NCBI RefSeq assembly: GCF_015767435.1
Contig: NZ_JADWOV010000323.1
Span: 100,697 to 164,696, forward strand
Direction: 5' to 3'
DNA from: Polaribacter sp. BAL334
GTDB taxonomy: Bacteria > Bacteroidota > Bacteroidia > Flavobacteriales > Flavobacteriaceae
Length of the DNA: 64,000 nucleotides
Part shown: piece by piece, positions 1 to 9,245 of the stretch
Position numbering within the stretch: the stretch's first letter is position 1
Layout of the letters: every line of letters starts with the position of its first letter
Notes under the pieces: model-generated
What the model was told of the DNA's origin: nothing
What the model saw: the letters and a program-made list of their open reading frames with translations, nothing else
Database searches by the model: none
Position numbers and translations under genes: made by a program

Positions 1-81
1 CCACAAGGACGTGCTCATAGAATTCGCAAGCGTTCTAACCACGTTACATTAGAGTTAGGAAGTAAAAATTTAAGTAATTAA
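1..81 (+). CDS. rplV: 50S ribosomal protein L22, C-terminal fragment
   Basis: The first 26 codons read in frame to a TAA at 79-81 and give the basic C-terminal tail of L22, including GRAHRIRKRSNHVT. L22 lines the peptide exit tunnel of the large subunit. The 5' part lies outside the window. It sits 11 bases before rpsC, which is the expected S10-operon order rplV-rpsC-rplP, and this supports the call despite the short length. Confidence 0.9.
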   Translation, partial: PQGRAHRIRKRSNHVTLELGSKNLSN

Positions 82-92
82 TCTAAGTAGAA

Positions 93-818
93 ATGGGACA
101 AAAAACGAATCCAATAGGAAATCGATTAGGAATCATCAGAGGTTGGGAGTCTAACTGGTTTGGTGGAAATGACTACGGAGATAAAATTGCTGAAGATGAT
201 AAGATAAGAAAGTATGTGAATGCTAGATTATCAAAAGCAAGTGTATCTAGAATATTTATTGAGCGTACTTTAAAACTTGTAACCGTTACTATCACTACTG
301 CACGTCCAGGTATCATTATTGGTAAAGGAGGTCAAGAGGTAGACAAGTTAAAAGAAGAGCTTAAAAAAATTACTGGTAAAGAAGTTCAAATCAATATTTT
401 TGAAATTAAACGTCCAGAGTTAGATGCTAATTTAGTTGCTATCAGTGTTGCTCGTCAAATTGAAAATAGAATCTCTTACAAAAGAGCTATCAAAATGGCA
501 ATCACTTCAACCATGAAAATGAATGCTGAAGGAATTAAAATTCAAATTTCAGGTCGTTTAAATGGTGCTGAAATGGCACGTTCTGAGCATTTTAAAGAAG
601 GAAGAATTCCTTTATCAACGTTCAGAGCTGATATTGATTATTCACTTGCTGAAGCTCATACTACCTATGGAAGATTAGGGATTAAAGTATGGATTATGAA
701 GGGTGAGGTTTATGGAAAAAGAGAATTATCTCCTCTAGTAGGTTTAACTAAAAAGCAAGCTCCAACAAAAGGAGGTGCTCCAAGTCCTGCTAAACGTCAA
801 CCTCGTAAAAGAAAATAA
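93..818 (+). CDS. rpsC: 30S ribosomal protein S3
   Basis: S3 binds 16S rRNA in the head of the small subunit and helps form the mRNA entry site. The start [13 protein letters not shown] is the family signature. A KH domain follows, with the GKGG loop near residue 78, and then the S3 C-terminal domain. At 241 residues it is slightly longer than the E. coli protein (233) because of a Lys/Arg/Pro-rich tail. It lies between rplV and rplP in the usual order and is probably cotranscribed with the whole ribosomal cluster. Confidence 0.97.
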   Translation: MGQKTNPIGNRLGIIRGWESNWFGGNDYGDKIAEDDKIRKYVNARLSKASVSRIFIERTLKLVTVTITTARPGIIIGKGGQEVDKLKEELKKITGKEVQINIFEIKRPELDANLVAISVARQIENRISYKRAIKMAITSTMKMNAEGIKIQISGRLNGAEMARSEHFKEGRIPLSTFRADIDYSLAEAHTTYGRLGIKVWIMKGEVYGKRELSPLVGLTKKQAPTKGGAPSPAKRQPRKRK

Positions 819-839
819 TTTTTAAATTAGAAATTAAAA

Positions 840-1271
840 ATGTTACAGCCAAAAAGAGTAAAATACCGTAAGGTACAGAAGTTAAAAGGAAGTATGTCTG
901 GAATCTCTGGTAGAGGAACGCAGCTTTCTAACGGAATGTTTGGTATCAAATCTTTAGATCAAGATTTATTAACTTCAAGACAAATAGAAGCGGCTCGTAT
1001 TGCAGCTACTCGTTTCATGAAGAGAGAAGGGCAGTTGTGGATTAAAATATTCCCAGATAAACCAATTACCAAAAAACCTTTAGAGGTACGTATGGGTAAA
1101 GGTAAGGGTGCACCAGATCATTATGTTTCTGTCATCAAACCAGGAAGAATTTTATTCGAAGTAGGTGGTGTTCCTCTTGAAGTTGCAAAAGAAGCTTTAA
1201 GATTAGCTGCTCAAAAACTTCCTGTGAAAACAAGATTTATTGTAGCTAGAGATTTTGATTTTAACGCATAA
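840..1271 (+). CDS. rplP: 50S ribosomal protein L16
   Basis: L16 is a 23S rRNA-binding protein near the A-site tRNA and the peptidyl transferase centre. The 143-residue product begins [17 protein letters not shown] and contains the conserved GRGTQLSNG and [18 protein letters not shown] stretches. The length is close to the family norm of about 137. It starts 21 bases after rpsC and is followed by rpmC, the standard order. Confidence 0.97.
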   Translation: MLQPKRVKYRKVQKLKGSMSGISGRGTQLSNGMFGIKSLDQDLLTSRQIEAARIAATRFMKREGQLWIKIFPDKPITKKPLEVRMGKGKGAPDHYVSVIKPGRILFEVGGVPLEVAKEALRLAAQKLPVKTRFIVARDFDFNA

Positions 1272-1282
1272 TTCTAAACAAA

Positions 1283-1474
1283 ATGAAACAAGCAGAAATA
1301 AAAGAATTATCCTTAGCAGATCTACAAGAGAAGCTAGGAGTGTTGAATAAAAACTACAATGATCTTAAAATGGCACATACAATTACACCGCTTGAAAATC
1401 CGTTGCAATTAAGAAGCCTAAGAAGAACTGTAGCAAGAATTGCAACAGAGTTAACAAAAAGAGAATTACAATAA
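1283..1474 (+). CDS. rpmC: 50S ribosomal protein L29
   Basis: A small two-helix protein at the peptide exit tunnel that forms part of the docking site for trigger factor and SRP. It has 63 residues, the normal size. The start MKQAEIKELSLADLQEKL and the ending with TVARIATELTKRE match the L29 pattern of helix, turn with NPLQLR, and helix. It lies between rplP and rpsQ. Confidence 0.95.
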   Translation: MKQAEIKELSLADLQEKLGVLNKNYNDLKMAHTITPLENPLQLRSLRRTVARIATELTKRELQ

Positions 1475-1494
1475 TTCTATAGTCAGTTTTAAAG

Positions 1495-1752
1495 ATGGAA
1501 AAAAGAAATCTTAGAAAAGAGAGAATAGGTGTTGTTTCTAGTAACAAAATGGAAAAATCTATTGTTGTTTCAGAAGTAAAAAGAGTTAAACACCCAATGT
1601 ACGGAAAGTTCGTATTAAAAACTAAGAAGTACGTTGCACACGACGAAAAGAATGATTGCAACGAAGGTGATACTGTTAGGATCATGGAAACAAGACCTAT
1701 GAGTAAATCTAAACGTTGGAGATTAGTAGAAATCCTAGAAAGAGCGAAATAA
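1495..1752 (+). CDS. rpsQ: 30S ribosomal protein S17
   Basis: S17 is an OB-fold primary 16S rRNA-binding protein. The 85-residue product contains [23 protein letters not shown] and the [19 protein letters not shown] motif that identifies the family. It ends one base before rplN, so translation of the two is probably coupled. A long reverse-strand open frame across this gene is a shadow. Confidence 0.97.
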   Translation: MEKRNLRKERIGVVSSNKMEKSIVVSEVKRVKHPMYGKFVLKTKKYVAHDEKNDCNEGDTVRIMETRPMSKSKRWRLVEILERAK

Positions 1753-1753
1753 T

Positions 1754-2122
1754 ATGTTACAGACAGAATCAAGATTAAAAGTAGCAGATAATACTGGAGC
1801 TAAGGAAGTTTTAGTAATCAGAGTTTTAGGAGGTACTAAAAAACGTTATGCAAGTATTGGTGACAAAATTGTTGTAACTATTAAAGCTGCAACCCCTAAC
1901 GGAACTGTAAAAAAAGGTCAAGTATCTAGAGCAGTTGTTGTAAGAACCAAAAAAGAGGTAAGACGTAAAGACGGTTCATATATCCGTTTTGACGATAATG
2001 CTTGTGTGCTTTTAAATCCTGCAGAGGAAATGAGAGGAACACGTGTATTTGGTCCTGTAGCTCGTGAACTTCGTGAAAAACAATTCATGAAAATAGTATC
2101 ATTAGCACCTGAAGTGCTTTAA
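1754..2122 (+). CDS. rplN: 50S ribosomal protein L14
   Basis: L14 binds 23S rRNA at the subunit interface and contributes to intersubunit bridges. The 122-residue product is the exact family length. It starts [19 protein letters not shown] and carries the [15 protein letters not shown] signature near the C terminus. It begins one base after the rpsQ stop. Confidence 0.98.
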   Translation: MLQTESRLKVADNTGAKEVLVIRVLGGTKKRYASIGDKIVVTIKAATPNGTVKKGQVSRAVVVRTKKEVRRKDGSYIRFDDNACVLLNPAEEMRGTRVFGPVARELREKQFMKIVSLAPEVL

Positions 2123-2133
2123 ATCATCACACA

Positions 2134-2436
2134 ATGAAGAAGTTTAAAATTAAATCAGGTGATACTGTAAAAGTAATTGCTGGTGACCATAAAGGTTCTG
2201 AAGGCAAAGTATTACAAATCATCAAAGACAAAGACAGAGTTTTAGTAGAAGGTGTAAACTTAGTTTCTAAACATACAAAACCTAGTGCACAAAATCCACA
2301 AGGAGGTATTGTAAAAAAAGAAGCATCTATGCACATCTCAAATGTAATGTTGGTTGATGGTGATGTAGCTGTAAGAGTAGGTTATAAAGTTGATGGAGAT
2401 ACTAAAACTAGAATCTCTAAAAAAACTAATAAATAA
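2134..2436 (+). CDS. rplX: 50S ribosomal protein L24
   Basis: L24 is an assembly initiator of the large subunit and contains a KOW motif. The KOW segment is visible near the N terminus ([20 protein letters not shown]), followed by [13 protein letters not shown]. The 100-residue length is normal. It lies 11 bases after rplN and 8 bases before rplE. Confidence 0.97.
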   Translation: MKKFKIKSGDTVKVIAGDHKGSEGKVLQIIKDKDRVLVEGVNLVSKHTKPSAQNPQGGIVKKEASMHISNVMLVDGDVAVRVGYKVDGDTKTRISKKTNK

Positions 2437-2444
2437 GAATAATC

Positions 2445-2996
2445 ATGAGTTACGTACCAAGATTAAAAGCAGAATATAAAGAAAGAGTGATAAGTGCTCT
2501 TACTGAAGAGTTCAGTTATAAAAATGTAATGCAAGTTCCAAAATTAGAGAAAATTGTTATCTCTAAAGGAGTTGGTGCTGCTATTGCTGATAAAAAATTA
2601 GTAGATTATGCAGTTGATGAGTTAACTAAAATAACTGGTCAAAAAGCGATTTCTACCATATCTAAAAAAGATGTTGCTAACTTCAAATTGCGTAAAGGTA
2701 TGCCAATTGGAGCAAAAGTAACCTTAAGAGGAAATAAAATGTATGAGTTTTTAGACAGACTTGTTACAGCTTCTTTACCTCGTGTAAGAGATTTCAACGG
2801 AATCAAAGCTAATGGTTTTGATGGAAGAGGAAATTACAATTTAGGTATTACTGAACAAATTATTTACCCTGAGATCAATATTGACCAAGTTAAAAAAATC
2901 AACGGTATGGACATTACTTTCGTAACTACTGCCAACACTGATAAAGAAGCGAAGTCATTATTAGGAGAATTAGGTTTACCATTCAAAAAAAATTAA
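2445..2996 (+). CDS. rplE: 50S ribosomal protein L5
   Basis: L5 forms part of the 5S ribonucleoprotein of the large subunit and contacts P-site tRNA. The 183-residue protein shows MYEFLDRLV, the LPRVRDFNG signature and the C-terminal [18 protein letters not shown]. The length is close to the family norm of about 180. It is 3 bases upstream of rpsN. Confidence 0.97.
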   Translation: MSYVPRLKAEYKERVISALTEEFSYKNVMQVPKLEKIVISKGVGAAIADKKLVDYAVDELTKITGQKAISTISKKDVANFKLRKGMPIGAKVTLRGNKMYEFLDRLVTASLPRVRDFNGIKANGFDGRGNYNLGITEQIIYPEINIDQVKKINGMDITFVTTANTDKEAKSLLGELGLPFKKN

Positions 2997-2999
2997 GAA

Positions 3000-3269
3000 A
3001 TGGCTAAAGAATCAATGAAAGCTCGTGAACGTAAAAGAGCTAAAACTGTTGCAAAATACGCTGAAAAAAGAAAAGCTTTAAAAGAAGCTGGAGATTTTGA
3101 AGGATTGCAAAAATTACCAAAAAATGCATCACCAGTAAGAATGCACAACAGATGTAAATTAACTGGTCGTCCAAGAGGATATATGAGGCAGTTTGGTTTA
3201 TCTCGTGTTACATTCCGTGAAATGGCTAACCAAGGATTAATTCCTGGAGTTACCAAAGCTAGCTGGTAA
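3000..3269 (+). CDS. rpsN: 30S ribosomal protein S14, long zinc-free form
   Basis: S14 stabilises the head of the small subunit. This is the long (89-residue) type with no CxxC pairs; the only cysteine is in [15 protein letters not shown]. The short zinc-binding type has about 61 residues and four ligands, so this copy should not need zinc. It ends the segment that begins upstream with rplV; a 161-base gap with a promoter-like box and a possible RNA structure separates it from rpsH. Confidence 0.97.
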   Translation: MAKESMKARERKRAKTVAKYAEKRKALKEAGDFEGLQKLPKNASPVRMHNRCKLTGRPRGYMRQFGLSRVTFREMANQGLIPGVTKASW

Positions 3270-3306
3270 TACCAAAAATAAATTCAATATAATAAAATAG
3301 AATGTG

Positions 3307-3314
3307 TATCTTTG
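3307..3314 (+). promoter_or_regulatory. Bacteroidota -7 box upstream of rpsH
   Basis: The bases TATCTTTG match the TAnnTTTG -7 consensus of Bacteroidota sigma factor promoters and are followed by GC, as in many strong examples. No clear TTG lies about 19 bases upstream, so the -33 element is weak or absent. If active, it would start an internal transcript about 115 bases before rpsH. Confidence 0.45.
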
Positions 3315-3350
3315 CACGCTCTATTTTTTTGAGTAGTAGAATTTTTAACT

Positions 3351-3415
3351 GATTATAGGTTCAAACATCACAAGTTAATCTTGTAGTTTCAATAGAGATT
3401 TTGAAAACCATAATC
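3351..3415 (+). promoter_or_regulatory. candidate structured leader RNA of rpsH
   Basis: Bases 3351-3365 and 3400-3415 are nearly complementary: GATTAT pairs with ATAATC, GGTT with AACC and CAAA with TTTG, with small bulges. An inner hairpin pairs ACAAG (3370-3374) with CTTGT (3380-3384) around a TTAAT loop. It ends 15 bases before the rpsH start and follows a -7 box. E. coli S8 represses the spc operon by binding a site in the rplE region; a leader here doing a similar job is inference. Confidence 0.4.
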
Positions 3416-3430
3416 GCAATTTAAATAAAT

Positions 3431-3829
3431 ATGTATACAGATCCAATTGCGGATTATCTTACCAGAGTAAGAAATGCAATCTCTGCTGGACACAGAGTTG
3501 TAGAAATTCCAGCTTCGAATTTGAAGAAGGAAATGACAAAAATTTTGTTCGATCAAGGTTATATTTTAAGTTATCAGTTTAATTCTGATAAAGTTCAAGG
3601 GTCTATTAAGATTGCTTTGAAATATGACAAAGACACAAAAGAGTCAGTAATAAGAAAAATCCAACGAATCAGTACACCAGGTTTACGTAAATATGTTGGC
3701 TCTAAAGAGATGCCAAGAGTATTAAACGGACTTGGAATTGCTATTGTTTCTACATCTAAAGGTGTAATGACAAACAAGCAAGCTCGTCAAGACAATGTTG
3801 GAGGTGAAGTTTTATGTTACGTTTATTAA
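3431..3829 (+). CDS. rpsH: 30S ribosomal protein S8
   Basis: S8 is a primary 16S rRNA-binding protein of the central domain. The 132-residue product starts MYTDPIADYLTRVRNA and ends with the signature STSKGVMTNKQARQDNVGGEVLCYVY. The length is normal. It is preceded by an unusually long (161 bases) gap for this cluster containing a promoter-like box and a foldable region, so it may be a point of separate control. Confidence 0.98.
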   Translation: MYTDPIADYLTRVRNAISAGHRVVEIPASNLKKEMTKILFDQGYILSYQFNSDKVQGSIKIALKYDKDTKESVIRKIQRISTPGLRKYVGSKEMPRVLNGLGIAIVSTSKGVMTNKQARQDNVGGEVLCYVY

Positions 3830-3839
3830 ACCTTAAAAG

Positions 3840-4385
3840 ATGAGTAGAATAGGAAAAAATCCCGTTAGCATCCCACAAGGTGTAGATGTAAACATAAATG
3901 ACAATTTAGTTACTGTTAAAGGAAGTTTAGGAGTACTTACTCAAACAATTTCTGAAGGAATTAGCATCAAAGTTGAAAATTCCACTGTGTTTTTGGAAAG
4001 AGCTTCTGATAGTAAAATTCACACAGCACAACATGGTTTGATGAGAGCTTTGATTAATAATATGATTGAAGGTGTTAGCAAAGGTTGGACTAAAGAATTA
4101 GAATTAGTTGGTGTTGGATACAGAGCTTCAAGTCAAGGTCAAAAATTAGATTTGGCACTTGGTTTTTCTCACAACATTATTTTCGAATTAGCTCCTGAAG
4201 TAAAAGTAGAAGCTATCTCTGAAAAAGGTAAAAATCCAATCGTAAAATTAACCTCATTTGACAAACAATTAGTTGGTCATGTTGCTGCAAAGATTCGTTC
4301 TTTCAGAAGTCCTGAACCATACAAAGGAAAAGGTATCAAGTTTGTAGGTGAAAAATTAAGAAGAAAAGCAGGTAAATCTGCATAA
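3840..4385 (+). CDS. rplF: 50S ribosomal protein L6
   Basis: L6 has two duplicated domains and lies near the factor-binding centre of the large subunit. The 181-residue sequence starts MSRIGKNPVSIPQGV and ends with the signature PEPYKGKGIKFVGEKLRRKAGK. It lies 10 bases after rpsH and 12 before rplR. Confidence 0.98.
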   Translation: MSRIGKNPVSIPQGVDVNINDNLVTVKGSLGVLTQTISEGISIKVENSTVFLERASDSKIHTAQHGLMRALINNMIEGVSKGWTKELELVGVGYRASSQGQKLDLALGFSHNIIFELAPEVKVEAISEKGKNPIVKLTSFDKQLVGHVAAKIRSFRSPEPYKGKGIKFVGEKLRRKAGKSA

Positions 4386-4397
4386 TATATAGGTATT

Positions 4398-4748
4398 ATG
4401 GCATTATCAAAGCTAGAGAGAAGAGCTAGAATTAAGCGTAGAATCAGAAAAATTGTTTTTGGTACAGCAACCAAACCAAGACTTTCTGTTTACAGAAGTA
4501 ATAAAGAAATCTATGCTCAATTAGTAGACGATGTAAATGGAGTAACATTAGCTTCAGTTTCATCAAGAGACAAAGATATTCAAGCAACGACGAAAGGAGA
4601 AGCAGCAATTGCAGTTGGTAAATCAATTGGAAAAAAAGCTTTGACAAACGGAATAGAAAATGTTGCTTTCGATAGAAATGGTTATTTATACCATGGTAGA
4701 GTTAAAGTATTAGCTGACGCTGCAAGAGAAGCTGGTTTAAAATTTTAA
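4398..4748 (+). CDS. rplR: 50S ribosomal protein L18
   Basis: L18 binds 5S rRNA and attaches it to the large subunit. The 116-residue product shows [20 protein letters not shown] and the C-terminal [24 protein letters not shown], both diagnostic. Length is normal. It is 5 bases upstream of rpsE. Confidence 0.97.
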   Translation: MALSKLERRARIKRRIRKIVFGTATKPRLSVYRSNKEIYAQLVDDVNGVTLASVSSRDKDIQATTKGEAAIAVGKSIGKKALTNGIENVAFDRNGYLYHGRVKVLADAAREAGLKF

Positions 4749-4753
4749 GAATT

Positions 4754-5275
4754 ATGCAAGGTTATAAAAACGTAGAAAGAGTTAAACCAAGCGGATTAGA
4801 GCTTGTAGATAGATTAGTTGGTGTACAACGTGTTACCAAAGTTACAAAAGGAGGTAGAGCATTTGGTTTCTCTGCTATCGTAGTTGTAGGTGATGGAAAT
4901 GGTGTTGTTGGTCATGGTTTAGGAAAATCTAAAGATGTTTCTTCTGCAATTGCAAAAGCAGTTGAAGATGCAAAGAAAAACTTAATTAGAATCCCTTTAG
5001 TTGAAGGAACACTTCCACATGAACAAAAAGGAAAATTCGGTGGAGCAAATGTATTCATCAAACCTGCTTCTCCTGGTACGGGAGTAATTGCTGGTGGTGC
5101 AGTACGTGCGGTATTAGAATCAGTAGGAGTTCACGATGTGTTATCAAAATCACAAGGATCTTCAAACCCTCACAATGCTGTAAAAGCTACTTTTGATGCT
5201 TTATTACAATTGCGTAGTGCAGCCTCAATCGCTAAACAAAGAGGAATTTCTTTAGAAAAAGTTTTTAACGGATAA
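4754..5275 (+). CDS. rpsE: 30S ribosomal protein S5
   Basis: S5 acts in decoding accuracy and mRNA unwinding at the entry site. The 173-residue product has the N-terminal double-stranded RNA-binding domain ([19 protein letters not shown]) and the [15 protein letters not shown] loop of the C-terminal domain. It is flanked by rplR and rpmD in standard order. Confidence 0.98.
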   Translation: MQGYKNVERVKPSGLELVDRLVGVQRVTKVTKGGRAFGFSAIVVVGDGNGVVGHGLGKSKDVSSAIAKAVEDAKKNLIRIPLVEGTLPHEQKGKFGGANVFIKPASPGTGVIAGGAVRAVLESVGVHDVLSKSQGSSNPHNAVKATFDALLQLRSAASIAKQRGISLEKVFNG

Positions 5276-5286
5276 ATCTAAGAAAA

Positions 5287-5469
5287 ATGACAAAAATAAA
5301 AGTTACACAAGTAAAAAGTCAAATTAGACGTCCTAAAGATCAAAAAAGAACTTTAGTGTCCTTAGGTTTGCGTAAAATGAACCAAACTGTTGAGCATGAT
5401 GCAACGCCTTCAATTTTGGGAATGGTAAATAAAGTTTCACATTTAGTTTCTGTAGAGGAATTAAAATAA
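5287..5469 (+). CDS. rpmD: 50S ribosomal protein L30
   Basis: A 60-residue protein with the family pattern: KIKVTQVKSQIRRPKDQKRTL, then LGLRKMNQTVEHDATPSILGMVNKV. L30 sits on the outer face of the large subunit close to 5S rRNA. Size and position between rpsE and rplO both fit. Confidence 0.96.
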   Translation: MTKIKVTQVKSQIRRPKDQKRTLVSLGLRKMNQTVEHDATPSILGMVNKVSHLVSVEELK

Positions 5470-5479
5470 GATATTTAAG

Positions 5480-5932
5480 ATGAGTAGTTTACATAACTTA
5501 ACACCTGCAGAAGGATCTGTAAAAAAAGACAAAAGAATCGCTCGTGGAGAAGGTTCTGGTCATGGAGGAACAGCAACTAGAGGTCACAAAGGTGCAAAAT
5601 CTCGTTCAGGTTATTCTAGAAAAGTAGGTTTTGAAGGAGGTCAAATGCCACTTCAAAGACGTGTGCCAAAATTTGGTTTCACCAATATCAATCGTAAAGA
5701 ATATCAGGGAATCAATTTAGAGAAGTTACAATCTTTAGTTGATAGTGGAAAAATAACTGATACAGTAAACCAAGATATTTTAGTTGCTTTAGGTTTAGTT
5801 TCTAAAAATGAATTGGTAAAAATATTAGGAACTGGTGAATTAAAAGCCAAACTTACTATTACTGTTCACAAATTTACAGCAACAGCGAAAGCGGCTATTG
5901 AAGCTGCTGGAGGAGAAGCTGTAACTTTATAA
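5480..5932 (+). CDS. rplO: 50S ribosomal protein L15
   Basis: L15 is a late assembly protein of the large subunit with a long extended N-terminal tail. The tail is visible as a Gly/Lys/Arg-rich segment (ARGEGSGHGGTATRGHKGAK), followed by FEGGQMPLQRRVPKFGF and a globular C-terminal domain ending EAAGGEAVTL. The 150 residues match the family. It stops 10 bases before secY. Confidence 0.97.
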   Translation: MSSLHNLTPAEGSVKKDKRIARGEGSGHGGTATRGHKGAKSRSGYSRKVGFEGGQMPLQRRVPKFGFTNINRKEYQGINLEKLQSLVDSGKITDTVNQDILVALGLVSKNELVKILGTGELKAKLTITVHKFTATAKAAIEAAGGEAVTL

Positions 5933-5942
5933 CATCCCGTTA

Positions 5943-7268
5943 ATGATGAATTTTATAAATACATTAAAAGACATTTTCAAGATTGAAGAACTTAAAAACA
6001 AGATTCTTCTTACAATCGGTTTAATTGCTGTGTATCGTTTTATGGCTGCAGTTCCACTTCCTGGAATTGATCCATTACAGTTATCAGCTTTGAAAGAGAG
6101 TACTTCAGGAGGTCTTTTAGGTTTATTAAACGCATTTACTGGTGGGGCATTTGCTAGAGCATCTGTGATGGCTTTAGGTATTATGCCTTATATTTCTGCA
6201 TCAATTGTAGTTCAGTTAATGGGAATTGCGGTTCCTTATTTACAAAAATTGCAAAAAGATGGAGAAAGTGGAAGAAAGAAAATTACACAAATTACAAGAT
6301 GGTTGACTATTTGTATTACCTTAGTTCAAGCTCCAACATATATTACTGCTATCAAAACTCAATTTGGATTAGGTCCAGAAGCTTTTTTAGTTAGTGGTGC
6401 TACATTTTGGGTTTCATCTATCATCATTTTAACTGCAGGAACAATTTTTGCAATGTGGTTAGGAGAGCGTATTACTGACAAAGGAATTGGAAATGGAATT
6501 TCATTATTAATTACAGTTGGTATTATTGCAAATTTTCCTGCTGCTTTCTTGCAAGAGTTTGTTTCAAAAACAACCAATGCTGGTGCAGGTGGTATAATGA
6601 TGGTTTTGATTGAAATTATTGTTTGGTTTGTAGTAATTTTATTAACTGTTTTACTAGTTACTGCTGTTCGAAAAATAGCTGTTCAATATGCTAGAAGAAC
6701 TGTTGCAGGAAATGTTCAAAATGTTGCAGGTTCAAGAGATTATATTCCTTTGAAATTAAATGCAGCAGGAGTAATGCCAATCATTTTTGCTCAGGCAATT
6801 ATGTTTTTGCCAGTTGCTTTAGCGCAAAAGTTTCCTATTATTTCAAGTTTACAAGACATGAATGGTCTGTGGTATAATGTTATTTTTGCGGTTTTGATTA
6901 TTGTATTTAGTTTCTTTTACACGGCTATTACAATTCCAACGAACAAAATGGCGGATGATTTGAAAAGAAGTGGTGGTTTTATTCCAGGAATTAGACCAGG
7001 AAAGGACACAGCTGATAATTTGGATTCTATTTTGTCAAAAATCACATTCCCAGGATCTCTGTTTTTAGCAGCATTGTCTATATTACCAGCAATCGTTGTT
7101 CAATTTGGAGTTCAACAAAGTTGGGCTATGTTTTATGGTGGAACGTCATTAATCATTATGGTTGGTGTTTCAATTGATACCATGCAACAAATAAATTCGT
7201 ATTTATTAAATCGTCACTATGATGGTTTAATGAAAGCGGGAAACAGCAATAGAAAATCGGTTAAATAA
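5943..7268 (+). CDS. secY: protein translocase subunit SecY
   Basis: SecY is the pore-forming subunit of the Sec translocon in the inner membrane. The 441-residue protein has about ten hydrophobic segments, the plug region after [10 protein letters not shown], the [10 protein letters not shown] motif near residue 180 and the cytosolic loop with [22 protein letters not shown]. Two ATGs in tandem (5943 and 5946) could start it. It follows rplO as in most bacteria; no adk or map gene intervenes before infA. Confidence 0.98.
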   Translation: MMNFINTLKDIFKIEELKNKILLTIGLIAVYRFMAAVPLPGIDPLQLSALKESTSGGLLGLLNAFTGGAFARASVMALGIMPYISASIVVQLMGIAVPYLQKLQKDGESGRKKITQITRWLTICITLVQAPTYITAIKTQFGLGPEAFLVSGATFWVSSIIILTAGTIFAMWLGERITDKGIGNGISLLITVGIIANFPAAFLQEFVSKTTNAGAGGIMMVLIEIIVWFVVILLTVLLVTAVRKIAVQYARRTVAGNVQNVAGSRDYIPLKLNAAGVMPIIFAQAIMFLPVALAQKFPIISSLQDMNGLWYNVIFAVLIIVFSFFYTAITIPTNKMADDLKRSGGFIPGIRPGKDTADNLDSILSKITFPGSLFLAALSILPAIVVQFGVQQSWAMFYGGTSLIIMVGVSIDTMQQINSYLLNRHYDGLMKAGNSNRKSVK

Positions 7269-7270
7269 AT

Positions 7271-7486
7271 ATGGCTAAGCAATCAGCGATTCAACAAGAT
7301 GGAACAATTACAGAAGCATTATCAAATGCCATGTTTCGTGTGGAATTAGAGAATGGACATATTGTAACAGCACACATTTCTGGAAAAATGCGTATGCATT
7401 ATATCAAATTATTACCAGGTGATAAAGTGAAATTAGAAATGAGTCCTTACGATTTATCGAAAGCAAGAATTACTTACAGATACTAA
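7271..7486 (+). CDS. infA: translation initiation factor IF-1
   Basis: IF-1 is a single OB-fold that binds the A site of the 30S subunit during initiation. The 71-residue product shows the complete pattern: [20 protein letters not shown], then [23 protein letters not shown] and the ending [12 protein letters not shown]. It begins 2 bases after secY. Confidence 0.98.
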   Translation: MAKQSAIQQDGTITEALSNAMFRVELENGHIVTAHISGKMRMHYIKLLPGDKVKLEMSPYDLSKARITYRY

Positions 7487-7502
7487 ATAAAAGACAACGC
7501 AG

Positions 7503-7619
7503 ATGAAAGTTAGAGCATCAGTTAAAAAAAGAAGCGCCGACTGCAAAATAGTTCGCAGAAAAGGCAGATTATATGTAATAAATAAACAAAATCCTAGATT
7601 TAAACAAAGACAAGGGTAA
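7503..7619 (+). CDS. rpmJ: 50S ribosomal protein L36, zinc-free form
   Basis: A 38-residue frame starting [20 protein letters not shown] and ending NPRFKQRQG is unmistakably L36. The usual zinc ligands (three Cys and one His) are reduced to a single Cys at position 14; the other positions hold Ser, Asn and Phe. It is therefore the C-minus type. Its TAA shares a base with the ATG of rpsM (TAATG), implying coupled translation. Confidence 0.96.
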   Translation: MKVRASVKKRSADCKIVRRKGRLYVINKQNPRFKQRQG

Positions 7620-7984
7620 TGGCAAGAATAGCAGGTATAGACATTCCAAAGAACAAAAGAGGAGTTATTGCTTTAACTTACATCTTTGGTATAGGTAACA
7701 GTAGAGCTAAAGATATTTTAGCAAAAGCAAACGTTGATGAAAGCATTAAAGTTCAAGATTGGAATGACGATCAAATCGCAGCAATCAGAGAACAAGTTGG
7801 AGCTTTCACAATTGAAGGTGAATTACGTTCTGAAGTTCAATTAAACATCAAACGTTTAATGGACATTGGTTGTCAAAGAGGAATCCGTCACAGATTGGGT
7901 CTTCCTTTAAGAGGTCAAAGAACTAAAAATAATTCTCGTACAAGAAAAGGTAAGAGAAAAACAGTTGCTAACAAGAAAAAATAA
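7619..7984 (+). CDS. rpsM: 30S ribosomal protein S13
   Basis: S13 is in the head of the small subunit and forms bridges to the large subunit. The 121-residue product starts [22 protein letters not shown] with [11 protein letters not shown], and ends with [19 protein letters not shown]. Its start overlaps the rpmJ stop by one base. Confidence 0.98.
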   Translation: MARIAGIDIPKNKRGVIALTYIFGIGNSRAKDILAKANVDESIKVQDWNDDQIAAIREQVGAFTIEGELRSEVQLNIKRLMDIGCQRGIRHRLGLPLRGQRTKNNSRTRKGKRKTVANKKK

Positions 7985-8072
7985 GTTAGAGATCAAACTA
8001 GTGTATGTGTTTAGTGTGCCGTATTATTTTAAATACAATTTACTAAAAGACATAGCTTAACAACAAAAAATT

Positions 8073-8456
8073 ATGGCAAAAGCAAGTGCAAAAAAACGTA
8101 AAGTAATAGTTGACGCTATTGGAGAAGCTCATATCAATGCATCCTTCAACAATATCATTATTTCTTTAACAAACAAAAAAGGTGACGTAGTTTCATGGTC
8201 ATCAGCTGGTAAAATGGGCTTTAGAGGTTCTAAAAAGAACACTCCTTATGCGGCTCAATTAGCTGCTGAAGATTGCTCAGGAGTTGCTAAAGAAGCAGGT
8301 TTACGCAAAGTAAAAGTTTTCGTAAAAGGTCCAGGAAATGGAAGAGAATCTGCAATTAGATCTATTCACAATGCAGGCATTGAAGTAACTGAAATTATTG
8401 ACGTTACTCCAATTCCACACAATGGATGTCGTCCACCAAAAAGAAGAAGAGTATAA
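8073..8456 (+). CDS. rpsK: 30S ribosomal protein S11
   Basis: S11 forms part of the platform near the E-site codon. The 127-residue product contains [41 protein letters not shown] and the terminal [18 protein letters not shown] signature. It lies 88 bases after rpsM and 82 before rpsD, both wider gaps than elsewhere in the cluster. Confidence 0.98.
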   Translation: MAKASAKKRKVIVDAIGEAHINASFNNIIISLTNKKGDVVSWSSAGKMGFRGSKKNTPYAAQLAAEDCSGVAKEAGLRKVKVFVKGPGNGRESAIRSIHNAGIEVTEIIDVTPIPHNGCRPPKRRRV

Positions 8457-8472
8457 GTTAATTATTTAATTC

Positions 8473-8523
8473 TGATAGGATTTCGATTATCGAAGGATTA
8501 GCCTTAATTCATAATCCCTATCA
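8473..8523 (+). promoter_or_regulatory. candidate structured leader RNA of rpsD
   Basis: Between rpsK and rpsD, TGATAGGATT (8473-8482) pairs with AATCCCTATCA (8513-8523) with one bulged C. An inner perfect hairpin TCGAT-T-ATCGA occupies 8483-8493. The fold ends 15 bases before the rpsD ATG and has no T run, so it is not a terminator. S4 is a known translational repressor of the alpha operon in E. coli; a comparable role here is inference. Confidence 0.35.
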
Positions 8524-8538
8524 ATAAAAACAACAAAA

Positions 8539-9147
8539 ATGGCAAGATACACAGGACCAAAAACTAAAATTGCCCGTAAATTCGGTGAAGCAATTTTTGG
8601 CGAAGATAAAAACTTCGAAAAAAGAAACTTTCCTCCAGGACAGCACGGAGCTGCAAAACGTAGAGGAAAAAAATCTGAATATGCTACCCAGTTAATGGAA
8701 AAGCAAAAAGCAAAATATACCTATGGTATTTTAGAGCGTCAATTCAGTAACTTATTCAAAAAAGCACAAGCTGCTCAAGGAATTACAGGTGAGATTTTAT
8801 TACAATTATGTGAATCTAGATTGGATAACGTAGTTTACAGAATGGGAATTTCTCCATCAAGAAGTGGAGCTCGTCAGTTAGTTTCTCACAGACACATTAC
8901 TGTTAATGGGGAAATCGTTAACATTCCATCTTTTAGATTGAAAGAAGGTGATGTTGTAGCTGTTAGAGAAAAATCAAAATCTTTACAAGCAATCGAAAGT
9001 TCTTTAATCGCTTCTAGCAATACTGTTTATGAGTGGTTGACTTGGAATGCTGATAAAAAAGAAGGTACTTTTGTAAAAGTTCCTGAAAGATTGCAAATTC
9101 CAGAAAACATCAAAGAACAATTAATCGTAGAATTATATTCTAAATAA
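8539..9147 (+). CDS. rpsD: 30S ribosomal protein S4
   Basis: S4 is a primary 16S rRNA-binding protein that nucleates small-subunit assembly. The 202-residue product has the S4 N-terminal domain and the S4 RNA-binding motif ([23 protein letters not shown]) near residue 100. The N-terminal domain lacks the four-Cys zinc motif found in some bacteria. It lies between rpsK and rpoA. Confidence 0.98.
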   Translation: MARYTGPKTKIARKFGEAIFGEDKNFEKRNFPPGQHGAAKRRGKKSEYATQLMEKQKAKYTYGILERQFSNLFKKAQAAQGITGEILLQLCESRLDNVVYRMGISPSRSGARQLVSHRHITVNGEIVNIPSFRLKEGDVVAVREKSKSLQAIESSLIASSNTVYEWLTWNADKKEGTFVKVPERLQIPENIKEQLIVELYSK

Positions 9148-9245
9148 TCAATTAATAATATTGGTATTGAGCCAAAGGGTTTATTCGTACTTCTTCACAC
9201 TTATAAACCGCGCAACTTAATCACAATTAAAACGAAGAACATAAC

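Noticed and set aside
1383..1772. 129-residue reverse-strand open frame
   Set aside because: It is antisense to rpmC-rpsQ, which are certain; composition is a low-complexity Ile/Leu/Phe shadow.
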